Program-made: the position numbers and the translations under genes
Notes under the pieces: model-generated
The model's database searches: none
The model's input: the letters and a program-made list of their open reading frames with translations, nothing else
What the model was told of the DNA's origin: nothing
Part shown: piece after piece, positions 33,934-41,880 of the stretch
How positions within the stretch are numbered: position 1 is the first letter of the stretch
Layout: each line of letters begins with the position of its first letter
Source: Pseudisothecium myosuroides
Lineage: Eukaryota > Streptophyta > Bryopsida > Hypnales > Lembophyllaceae
Assembly: GCA_951799445.1 (NCBI GenBank)
Contig: OX637288.1
Span: forward strand, 34,513,288-34,577,287
Direction of reading: 5' to 3'
DNA length: 64,000 nucleotides

Positions 33934-35209
33934 CTTCCAGACTTGGCCTGCTCTTCCTCCCTTCCAGGGCTGTCCAAGTCTTCTTCAAAAGCTTCGCAAG
34001 AGAGCTTGGATCCATAAAGAAGTTCAAATCTCTCATATGGCCATTAGCGTACTCAATCTGCACCTTGCAGGGCAAAGTTGAAAACAAATCTGGTATGGCT
34101 TCACCATAATCGGCATCCTCAGAAAAAATCATGAGAAATTGAAACCAATTCCTGAAGAGTGCAACTCGTTCAGCTGTTCTCAAGGGCAGTCGTCCAGAAT
34201 TCACCTCTTGATAGATTCGAATGATGACTCCCCCCGTATTAAAACACTCCATACAACGATCATCAACAGCCATAAAATCGTCTGATGTTAGGACTTCGGG
34301 AATTGACTTTATATGCACGAAACATTCGACCAATGCCTCAGCCACGCCTGCATCTAACAAAACCGTCAATAGCCAGTTCATTCCTCTCGCATCACGTTCG
34401 GTAAATTCAAGTTGGTCGTTTACGGAGAGCTTCTCAAACTTTTCCTTCGCAACTTTAATAATGATACCGATCACAGTCTTCGCAAAACTTGAAGACATCT
34501 CGGATTCAATGCCTTCCAATAAGCTCTCAATGAAGTCGCCAGATGTAGTACCAAGACTCCCCAGAGCGCAACGTACACTCCGTTCTATCATGCCGCACAT
34601 GTTCTTCCCAAACTCCTCTTCCACTTCGTCCAACCCTAGCCGAACAGCCAGGTCTTCAGCACGATTCCGAGGAAAATCTGGAGAAGACGAGTACTCCCTG
34701 ATCATGATCTCATCCTCGTCTGACCAAGCTATCGCCGACAGATAGCGCAAAAGAGAATCCATCAGCTCACGATACTCAATCTGAGAGGCGACTTTCAGGA
34801 GCGCCAGACTGGATTCCACGCTTCGAATCTCATTACGAGACGAAGAGTACATCTGGGAAAAGCAATCTCTATAGCACGACAGATCTCCATGAACCTCAAG
34901 AGCAAATTCCACATCACAACATGCATCAGCGTTGGAGAGTGCAGCGCTCCATCGCTCGCTCAAGCAGGTTTCGAAATACTTGCTGCACCTGCGCAAATGG
35001 CTGGAATGCACCTTCAATAACTGTAGGGTTTCTTTGCTCCCATTTCGACTCAGTCCATGTGAAACCAAGCGAATTGTAACATCTTGGCCTTCGTTAGCTC
35101 CGCCGCACCACACAAGCTCGTACATTGTCCCGTGGACCTGAACTGCGCTCCGGTGACCTGGCACATCAAAGGGACAGTGAACAAGATGCGCTCTCGAAAA
35201 ATGCGACAT
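33934..35209 (-). CDS. BTB/POZ domain protein (At3g05675-like), gene 1, first exon
   Basis: BTB/POZ proteins of this plant family are thought to act as substrate adaptors for cullin-3 ubiquitin ligases. From the ATG at 35209 the exon encodes about 425 aa; a second conserved ATG (MYELVW) lies at 35125 and is the only one usable in gene 2. The BTB fold spans about residues 29-140 (DVTIRLVS, LKVHSSHLRRCSKYFETCLSERW). An alpha-helical, BACK-like region follows (LLKVASQIEYRELMDSLLRY, AIAWSDEDE). The frame stays open to 33827, but a GTAAGA donor follows 33934 with the same phase in all three genes, so splicing to a downstream exon is likely; I could not place that exon. The family is tandemly amplified here. 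A young copia element sits upstream of the promoter region, head to head. Confidence 0.85.
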
Positions 35210-35224
35210 CTCTAAATTCTTCAC

Positions 35225-35560
35225 AAAGCAAGGTGAGAGTAGATGCGGAAAAAGCAATCCAAATAGCACGCAAGATCTCCATCGACCTCAATAGCAAATT
35301 CAGCATCAGAACACTAGGCGCTTGTGAGTGCACTCCACCTCTCGCCCCAGCATGTCTGTAAGTAAAACTTGCTGCACCTGCGCAAATGACTCGACCACAC
35401 CTTCAAACATTCAGGTTTTCTTCCCGATTCTTACCTTCTTCGCCCCCAGTGACGCTCAGTCCATTTGTAACATCTTGGCCTTCGTCACCTTCGACGCACC
35501 TCGCAAGCTTCTTCATTCTCTCAAGGTCTTGACCCACACTCTCGTGACCTGCTTATAAAT
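35225..35560 (-). pseudogene. Decayed half-copy of the BTB domain, upstream of gene 1
   Basis: Translation in shifting frames matches the first ~110 residues of the gene immediately downstream: RMKKLARC, EGDEGQDVT, then after a frameshift KVWSSHLRRCSKFYLQTC and DAEFAIEVDGDLACYLDC. It runs directly into the 5' end of the intact gene. The same frameshift occurs in the other two copies, so it decayed before the triplication. Confidence 0.75.
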
Positions 35561-35759
35561 GACAGGGTGCAGAGAACGCGCGCACTGTGTGCTTCACATA
35601 GATGCTACTTCCGATCTTTCTTCATTCGATTCGGAAGCTAAAACTACAGGGCATCAGTAATGATAGTTAGAGAGGATGCATAGCCACCAGGAAACTCAAT
35701 GTGGTGTGGCATCTCCAACATTTGCAGGACGACAACGACTGAATCAATAGAAACAATAC

Positions 35760-35931
35760 TGTTAGATTAGGGTTCCATCCCTCTTATGAATGAGGACATT
35801 CATCCTCGTGTTATCATCTAGTTATGTTAAGTCACTGTGTATATATACGCTGCAATCTTATGCTAATCATATCTGTTAATGCAAACTACATGTTTGCTCA
35901 TACTCCTGTAAGATTGCAGAGTATTCCAACA
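35760..35931 (+). repeat. 5' LTR of the copia element
   Basis: 172 bp, TGTTAGATTAGGG to GTATTCCAACA. It contains a TATATATAC promoter-like motif at 35839-35848. Differs from the 3' LTR only at the T/G position in GTTA(T/G)GTTAAG. Confidence 0.97.
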
Positions 35932-35945
35932 TGGTATCAGAGCTT
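35932..35945 (+). promoter_or_regulatory. Primer-binding site
   Basis: TGGTATCAGAGC directly follows the 5' LTR. It is the canonical plant copia site complementary to the 3' end of initiator methionine tRNA. Confidence 0.95.
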
Positions 35946-36118
35946 TGTTAGTAGATCCTCAGAGAGCCATAGTGCCTCAGAGTTAGGTTCGTACCTTAGT
36001 GTCGTAGCACGCTGTGAGAGTACGCAAACCTTAGTTTTGAATTTTCTGTTTATAAGCCGTTGCTCTGGCGGCGCCTCCCTGCAGGTAGTCACCACACTCG
36101 ATAGATACCGTCATAGTC

Positions 36119-37894
36119 ATGGATCCGAGCGTGAGAGATGTACCAGAAACAATGAAATTAGCAGGACCAGCAAATTATGTTATTTGGTCTTACAAAGTAA
36201 AGATGATCCTTATGCAAGAAGGGTTGTGGCGTTTTGTCGAACCTGGCGATCGATCAGGTGGTAGCAGTTCGTTGAGTCTCTTCAGCGGCACAGCTACGTC
36301 TGGAGCAGACAACACGGCCACATCACCAACGGTTACTATTCCACCTGCACCAGCGGACACCAACCCAGCTAGAGTTGTTGAACCTGAAGTCATCGTACCT
36401 GTCATCAACAATACGAAGGAAAACGAGCTTCGTTTTCGAGCAGGGCGGATAATTATTGCCCTGGTAAGAGATTCTATAATCTTAAGTGTTATCCACCTTA
36501 CTGATCCACAACTCATTTGGGAGCGTTTGCGAGCGATGTGTGATGTCCGTAGCTCAGCAAGGAGACTATCGTTGAAAGAACAGTTTTATTCCCTCAGGTT
36601 AGCTGAAGGAAAGAATATAGCAGAACATTTGCAGAAAATCAACTTGATCGTTACTCAGTTAGCCAACCTAGGAATCATTACGGCTGATGAGGATTTAGTA
36701 GATCTCACCTTGAACAGTCTTCCACGAAGTTGGGCGACATTCAAACAAGTTCAAAAAGGACGAGAGCACCTACCTACCTTTCCTGAACTGGAGGGACTTC
36801 TTCTTCAAGAAGAACATGGGCGTCATTTGGACACCCAACGTGAAGAAACTGAGCAAGTCAACTTTATCCGCACTCAGAAAGGATCCTCCCATGGAAGATA
36901 CGGGTCTCGCGGGCGCTCATCGGCAGGTCGGGGTTCTTCATCGGCAGGTCGGAGTTCTGGTTCCATTGCCGGGACCACACCTCACAAAACTCGCCAGTCC
37001 CGCACTGACAATCCTGGTCCCGACATCTTCTGCCACAAATGCGGCAAACCTGGACATATGGCAAGAGATTGCGTAAAACTCATGTTAGAAGAGCGAATCA
37101 AGGCTATGCAACTGCAGCTAAGCAATATTGAACGTAACCAGCCGCAACAGCAGGTCCATCTCACCGAAGCAACATCTGACTATGAAGAAGATTACGACTC
37201 TGACACTGCACCACCTCACATCGCGGCGTGCATCGAAGCCTTCACCGATGAACCTGATCCGACGCCAGAAGAAAGTCATGAAATCCTCTCTTGCGAGGTT
37301 TTCAACGCCTGTATCAACCCCAACATCGAACAAGACTGGTTTCTGGATTCTGGGGCTTCTTCCCACGTGACAGGAGACCCCAACTTACTAAGTGATATTG
37401 TTCCTTCTAGGATCTCTAGCATTAGAACAGCTGGTGGTGTCCATCATCCAGTCTCAGGACAAGGCACTGTAACGACAACTGACCTTTCAGGAGCAATAAA
37501 GACTATCAACAGCATTCTTTATGTTCCTGGTGTTACAACCAACTTATTATCAGTTGGCAAGTTAACCGATATTGGCTATCGAGTACTATTTGAATCTCAA
37601 ATTTGCCGCATATATGACAAAGATCAACACAGCACAATATTTTTACAGGCAATACGAGATCCAAGGAATAATCTTTATCGCGTCACAAATCCTTTCTTTC
37701 GACCTGATATTATCAACCGTTGCAGCATCAGTACCAACTCTTCGCTTCCGCCTCAATCGTATTCTACCGCATCAACAGTGCTTTCCGACCAGTCCCTGCA
37801 GAACCTGCACAACACCAACAACATCAGAGGTACACCTTTGGCACCAAAGATTAGGTCATGTGAATTACCAATCGCTGTATCATATGACTTCTAG
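36119..37894 (+). CDS. Copia gag and protease (start of gag-pol)
   Basis: A 591-codon ORF beginning ATG. The N-terminal ~250 residues form a plant copia gag of the UBN2/DUF4219 kind (ANYVIWSYKVKMIL, LKEQFYSLRLAEGKNIAEHL). A CCHC zinc knuckle, CHKCGKPGHMARDC, is at 37030-37072. The aspartic protease active site is WFLDSGASSHV near 37340-37370. The genuine reading frame shifts by +1 somewhere about 37750-37830, just before the pre-integrase domain; the last ~20 residues of the ORF are out-of-frame. A programmed shift is unlikely at this location because plant copia elements normally use one ORF. Confidence 0.9.
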   Translation: MDPSVRDVPETMKLAGPANYVIWSYKVKMILMQEGLWRFVEPGDRSGGSSSLSLFSGTATSGADNTATSPTVTIPPAPADTNPARVVEPEVIVPVINNTKENELRFRAGRIIIALVRDSIILSVIHLTDPQLIWERLRAMCDVRSSARRLSLKEQFYSLRLAEGKNIAEHLQKINLIVTQLANLGIITADEDLVDLTLNSLPRSWATFKQVQKGREHLPTFPELEGLLLQEEHGRHLDTQREETEQVNFIRTQKGSSHGRYGSRGRSSAGRGSSSAGRSSGSIAGTTPHKTRQSRTDNPGPDIFCHKCGKPGHMARDCVKLMLEERIKAMQLQLSNIERNQPQQQVHLTEATSDYEEDYDSDTAPPHIAACIEAFTDEPDPTPEESHEILSCEVFNACINPNIEQDWFLDSGASSHVTGDPNLLSDIVPSRISSIRTAGGVHHPVSGQGTVTTTDLSGAIKTINSILYVPGVTTNLLSVGKLTDIGYRVLFESQICRIYDKDQHSTIFLQAIRDPRNNLYRVTNPFFRPDIINRCSISTNSSLPPQSYSTASTVLSDQSLQNLHNTNNIRGTPLAPKIRSCELPIAVSYDF

Positions 37895-38288
37895 AAACTT
37901 AGTGGCTGGCGCTCCTCGCATTCCATTATTACGTCATGTCTGCTCCTCCTGCCAACTAGGAAAATTGGCTAGAGACAGAAAACCAAAAATTAGAACTACC
38001 TTCACCACTAAACCTCTTCAGTTAGTACATTCCGATATTTGTGGCCCTTTACCGATTACATCTATCGCTGGGAATAGATATATCTTGACATTTATTGACG
38101 ATTTCTCTCGCAAAACCTGGCTTTACTTTATCTCCCACAAATCTCAGACTCTTGATTGCTTTAAACAATTCAGAGCCATGGTAGAAAACCCTACCCAAAA
38201 GATCGGTACCCTTCGTAGTGATCGGGGAGGAGAATACATATCGGCAGATTTTAAAGCTTACTGTACTACCAGCGGCATCACGAGATAG
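37830..38288 (+). pseudogene. Copia pre-integrase and integrase core, ending at a premature TAG
   Basis: The frame contains the GAG-pre-integrase zinc-binding motif (LWHQRLGH, CSSCQLGK) and the integrase core with HSDICGP and LRSDRGGEY, two of the DDE acidic residues. A TAG at 38286-38288 interrupts where family members usually have glutamine (ITR-stop-LTAGYSPHQNG). Confidence 0.9.
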
Positions 38289-39548
38289 CTTACTGCGGGA
38301 TACTCTCCGCATCAAAACGGAATTGCGGAAAGAAAAAATCGCACTTTATTAGAAGGAATCCGGAGCGTAGTTACTGGCACGAAGATTCCCAAAGCCTTGT
38401 GGGAAGAAATAGCCCGCACAGTGAATTATCTCCAGAATAGATGCCCCACAAAAGCCCTGAAACTACTCACACCCGAAGAAGCCTTTACAGGTACAAAACC
38501 TCACATTGGACATTTGCGGGTCATTGGGTGCACCGCTTATTGTCACATCCCAGATAGTAAACGCCAAAAGCTTGATGCTGAGGCCATACCTACTATTCTA
38601 CTAGGATACGATGAGCACAGTAAAGCATACAGATGCTATAACCCTACAACCCGAAAAATACTCATTAGCAGAGATGTCAAGTTTGACGAACAAAACTTTA
38701 GTATCCCTTCCCCAGAAATCACTGAACCTTTACTGGATTCTAACTACCTAGACAAGCTCCTTCTCCCGTCTCTCCCCCAGTCATCCCTCTCACCACCTAC
38801 CTCTTCTCCATTACCTTGTTCTTCACCAAATCTATCTGCCTCCGCTCCTACTGTCGATCTCACTCCACCTGTTTCTCCTCCAGCTTCCCCCTCTCACAAT
38901 CCAACCATCAGTACACCAATCCCACTCTCCCCATCTCCCGATCCTATCCCTCCCCCCGAGGCTTTACCACCGTCTAAACCTGCTCCTCGCCGATCTGAGA
39001 GACCCCGGAAACAAAGTATTCGGTTAGACGGATACAAACTCTGCCTATCTACAACGGACTTTGACATTTGTATGATTTCCAAAACTCCAACAACCAAAGA
39101 AGATATCGTGATAGATCATGACAACATTACCTTTCGTCAAGCTAAAACCGATCCTGGTTGGCGCCAAGCTATGCAGGAGGAAATGGATTCCATTTGGAAA
39201 AATCAGACTTGGACACTAGAACCATTACCTCCAGGCAAACGGGAAATCACCTGCAAATGGGTGTTCAAACTGAAACCGTCCATTGATGGTCACCCACCTG
39301 TCAAAAAGGCCCGTCTTGTAGCTCGTGGATTTGAACAGAAACACGGGATTGACTTTATGGAAACTTTCGCCCTTGTGATAAAATGGGCCACTTTGCGCAC
39401 TGCGATTGCACTCGCAGCAGCCAAGCGCTGGGACATCCATCATATGGATGTCCGCACAGCTTTCTTAAATGGACTCCTAAAAGAGAAAGTCTATATGGGT
39501 CAACCGCCAGGTTTCCGGATTAAAGGAAAAGAGCAACTTGTGTGTTGA
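38289..39548 (+). pseudogene. Copia integrase C-terminus and reverse transcriptase N-terminal half
   Basis: Same frame as the preceding segment. GIAERKNRTLLEG supplies the third catalytic residue of integrase. A proline/serine-rich linker follows, then reverse transcriptase with CKWVFKLK, KARLVARGF and MDVRTAFLNG (first catalytic aspartate). The usual ETFxPV motif reads ETFALV, a proline-to-leucine change. Ends at TGA 39546-39548, immediately before LLKSLYGLKQSPRTWYD. Confidence 0.9.
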
Positions 39549-40352
39549 TTACTGAAATCTCTCTACGGGCTCAAACAGAGCCCTCGTACATGGTACGACA
39601 AGATCGACAGCTCTCTCCGACGGATTGGTATGAAACGTAGCAAAGCTGACGGCAACATGTATTACCTTCATCAGGACGGAGAAACTCTGATTCTCTTGCT
39701 TTATGTTGATGACCTGTTTATCACAGGCAGTTCTGATAAACTTATTTCATGGCTCAAAACTTTTCTCAAAACCGAGTTCGAAATGACAGACCTGGGGCCT
39801 ATCAAACGATACCTTGGTATATCCTTTGAAACTGTTCTCCTAGGCATCTTTATTAACCAACGTGAGTATTCTCAATCCATACTCCAAGAATTTGGCATGA
39901 GTGGCTGTAAGACAGCATCCACCCCGTTACCCGAAGGCCAGATTCTTGTCAGCGATATGAAAACCGAACCAGTGGATACTCATTACTATTGTAGACTTAT
40001 CGGAAAACTCATTTTCCTTACTGTTACTAGACCAGATCTAGCTTATGCTGTGAACCGCCTTAGTAGCTATATGGGCAATCCACAACTGGGTCACCTTGAC
40101 GCTGCGAAACATGTCCTCAGATACCTATTGGGAACTTTAGAATTCGGTATCTTATACAAATTTGACTCCCCTATCACCATAGCCGGCTACACGGACGCTG
40201 ATTGGGGATCTTGCACTGAGACAAGGAGGTCAATGGGCGCGTACCTGTTTACCCTAGCCGAAGGACCAATTACTTGGCAGAGCAAGAAACAGCTCACCGT
40301 CTCTCGCTCGTCCACTGAATCAGAGTATCGTGCACTAAGCGATGGCGCCTAG
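39549..40352 (+). pseudogene. Copia reverse transcriptase C-terminal half and RNase H
   Basis: SLYGLKQSPRTWYD, the catalytic YVDDL near 39700-39715, DLGPIKRYLG, then RNase H with YTDADWGSC and STESEYRALS. Stops at TAG 40350-40352 (DGA-stop-EVVWLHRLL), where relatives continue. Confidence 0.9.
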
Positions 40353-40892
40353 GAGGTTGTTTGGCTGCATCGACTCCTTCACGAATTCCAGTACCCTTCG
40401 ACTCCTACTCGGAATTCCTTACATTCTTCGTCTATGCCTGCAAGATCAAACTCTAGCATCCTACTTCACTGTGATAACCAAGGCGCCCTTAAGTTAGCAA
40501 AAAATCCTGTATTCCATGCTCGATCTAAACACATTGAGATCCATTATCACTTCGTCAGAGAAAGAGTACTTGGAGGGGAAATCCAATTGCAGTATATTCA
40601 TACGGATTTACAACCTGCCGATTGCCTTACAAAACCGCTGGGCAAAGGCAAGTTTCAACAACATCGGACTTCCTTGGGGTTACACAGCAGACCCACTCTA
40701 CAGGCCAGCACCCAAATTCACACTAATCTTCCCTCTAGGTCCTACAATACATCTGCACCGAATAGGTACTCTTCAGCTTCCACTAAAGATCCGAAGCTCT
40801 TATGTTGCGCACCACGAAAGCCAGTGACCTCTCTGGAGCAATCACCCCAAGAGAAATACAGACCTGGAGTGCGACCTCTCCTAACGGCGTAA
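40353..40892 (+). pseudogene. Copia RNase H C-terminus plus a non-homologous tail
   Basis: In frame with the preceding segment: HCDNQGALKLAKNPVFHARSK and ADCLTKPLGKGKF are the usual pol C-terminus, which should end near 40680. The frame continues about 70 codons into sequence antisense to the ORF at 40742-41203. This tail has no family match and is probably a by-product of sequence acquired on the other strand. Confidence 0.85.
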
Positions 40893-41203
40893 AACCTACA
40901 TTTTGCTGCCGAGGTCCTCCGTCCAAGTCGTCGTTGCTGATCTCTCCGCAGATACTCCGTACCAATCGCAGCAACCTCGCTCCTAGCTCCAGCAGCAAGT
41001 TCTTCAGGAGCGCATCCGGGACACTGCTCGTCTTCCATGCTTGGCTCCCCCAGGAGCGCTTCTATTGTGTCCAAACCCCAAGCTGTAACACGGGCAACCA
41101 ACGAGAAGAATACCCACACTCCCAGTCCGATCAAACGCATCAGAGTGATGCTGTTCACAAACTCCCGCACCATTTGCATCCCGGCTTGGAATTCACGTGC
41201 CAT
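40742..41203 (-). CDS. Antisense ORF in the copia element: membrane segment plus RNase H1 hybrid-binding (viroplasmin-like) domain
   Basis: 153 aa from the first ATG (a stop codon lies ten codons upstream), transcribed toward pol. About residues 19-42 are hydrophobic (LIGLGVWVFFSLVARV). A charged linker follows, then at about residues 103-149 a domain matching the N-terminal hybrid-binding domain of eukaryotic RNase H1, shared with caulimovirus viroplasmin: FYAVRRGRTPGLYFSW, GFRGA and KSF are the conserved positions of its RNA/DNA-contacting fold. There is no RNase H catalytic domain in this ORF. Antisense ORFs are known from some plant LTR elements, but I know of none with this domain in a copia element. 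The frame is intact although sense-strand pol is broken. Promoter unknown. Confidence 0.75.
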   Translation of the reverse strand: MAREFQAGMQMVREFVNSITLMRLIGLGVWVFFSLVARVTAWGLDTIEALLGEPSMEDEQCPGCAPEELAAGARSEVAAIGTEYLRRDQQRRLGRRTSAAKCRFYAVRRGRTPGLYFSWGDCSREVTGFRGAQHKSFGSLVEAEEYLFGADVL

Positions 41204-41298
41204 CTGAATTACACTCTCCTGCGCGAGCAATTAGGGTCTCGCTGTACCAAAACAAAAATCAGAACTAATCTGTACAGACATGATTTACCACTCCTTGG

Positions 41299-41310
41299 AG
41301 TGAAGGGGGG
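41299..41310 (+). promoter_or_regulatory. Polypurine tract
   Basis: GAGTGAAGGGGGG abuts the 3' LTR and would prime plus-strand DNA synthesis. Confidence 0.9.
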
Positions 41311-41482
41311 TGTTAGATTAGGGTTCCATCCCTCTTATGAATGAGGACATTCATCCTCGTGTTATCATCTAGTTAGGTTAAGTCACTGTGTATATATACG
41401 CTGCAATCTTATGCTAATCATATCTGTTAATGCAAACTACATGTTTGCTCATACTCCTGTAAGATTGCAGAGTATTCCAACA
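41311..41482 (+). repeat. 3' LTR of the copia element
   Basis: 172 bp, one mismatch to the 5' LTR. Followed by the AATAC target duplication at 41483-41487. Confidence 0.97.
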
Positions 41483-41489
41483 AATACAA

Positions 41490-41860
41490 CATTACCTGAG
41501 ATAAAATTCGATATCCATCCCATAAAACCAAACTTCTTACGAATCCAGGAATGAAGTGTAAGAGGAAGATTCTCTCGGCAATTGAAGTTGAGGAGAGAGA
41601 CAAACAATGAACGCTACCTTACATCTCAACAGCGTAATTTTCGTTTACAATGCACGCAAGGATCACGTCTTCGTATGCCCGGCTGCCGACTGCTTGTTGC
41701 AAAATTATCTGCTGCATCAATGCCGCTATACACGCTCCATGAGCTCCATGCCCACGACAAATTCTGTACACGAGAATCTTCCGCAAAGCCCTAAACCCGC
41801 CCCAATTTCCTTTCGAGACAGAACCTCAAGGGCTTATGTCCGCATTCTGGTGGAGGACGG
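41490..41860. other. Conserved block upstream of BTB gene 1 (displaced by the copia insertion)
   Basis: Closely matches 55800-56180 and 63060-63415. It contains ACGCAAGGATCACGTCTTC and TGCTTGTTGCAAAATTATC. On the minus strand an open stretch ends at a GTAAGG donor-like motif in all copies but no common ATG opens it, so a 5' non-coding exon or promoter of the BTB genes is more likely than a separate gene. In copy 1 it now lies 5.7 kb further from the gene. Confidence 0.4.
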
Positions 41861-41880
41861 ACGATGAACAGAGGGCTTCA

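Larger units (their letters stand above)
35760..41482 (+). mobile_element. Full-length Ty1/copia LTR retrotransposon, very recent insertion
   Basis: 5723 bp, bounded by a 5-bp target duplication AATAC (35755-35759 and 41483-41487). LTRs are 172 bp, begin TG, end CA and differ at one position. Internal order is gag, protease, integrase, reverse transcriptase, RNase H (copia order). Pol is interrupted by one frameshift and three in-frame stops, so this copy cannot encode its own machinery unless suppressed. An extra region between pol and the polypurine tract carries an antisense ORF. The empty site is preserved in copy 2 (near 55790) and copy 3 (near 63060). Confidence 0.97.
31770..41880. other. 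Segmental duplication copy 1 (contains BTB gene 1 and the copia element)
   Basis: Collinear with 46640-56230 and 56390-63415. Shared landmarks in order: ATTTTGACATTCAAA region, CACATGCAAAGGTGTCATCC, TCAAGGATGAAAATTTGCAC, the BTB gene, its decayed half-copy, then the ACGCAAGGATCACGTCTTC block. The copia element accounts for 35760-41482. The left boundary is approximate. Confidence 0.8.

Noticed and set aside
34221..34745. 174-codon plus-strand ORF opposite BTB gene 1 (similar ones opposite genes 2 and 3)
   Set aside because: Antisense shadow of the BTB coding sequence: serine-rich, no domain, and not conserved in length among the three copies.
37750..37830. A programmed ribosomal frameshift between protease and integrase in the copia element
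   Set aside because: Position is wrong for known gag-pol shifts, three further stops lie downstream, and no slippery site was evident; simple decay is more likely.
40742..41203. An endogenous caulimovirus fragment, suggested by the viroplasmin-like domain
   Set aside because: No other caulimovirus feature is present. The surrounding element is clearly Ty1/copia, and the same domain is the N-terminal module of cellular RNase H1.
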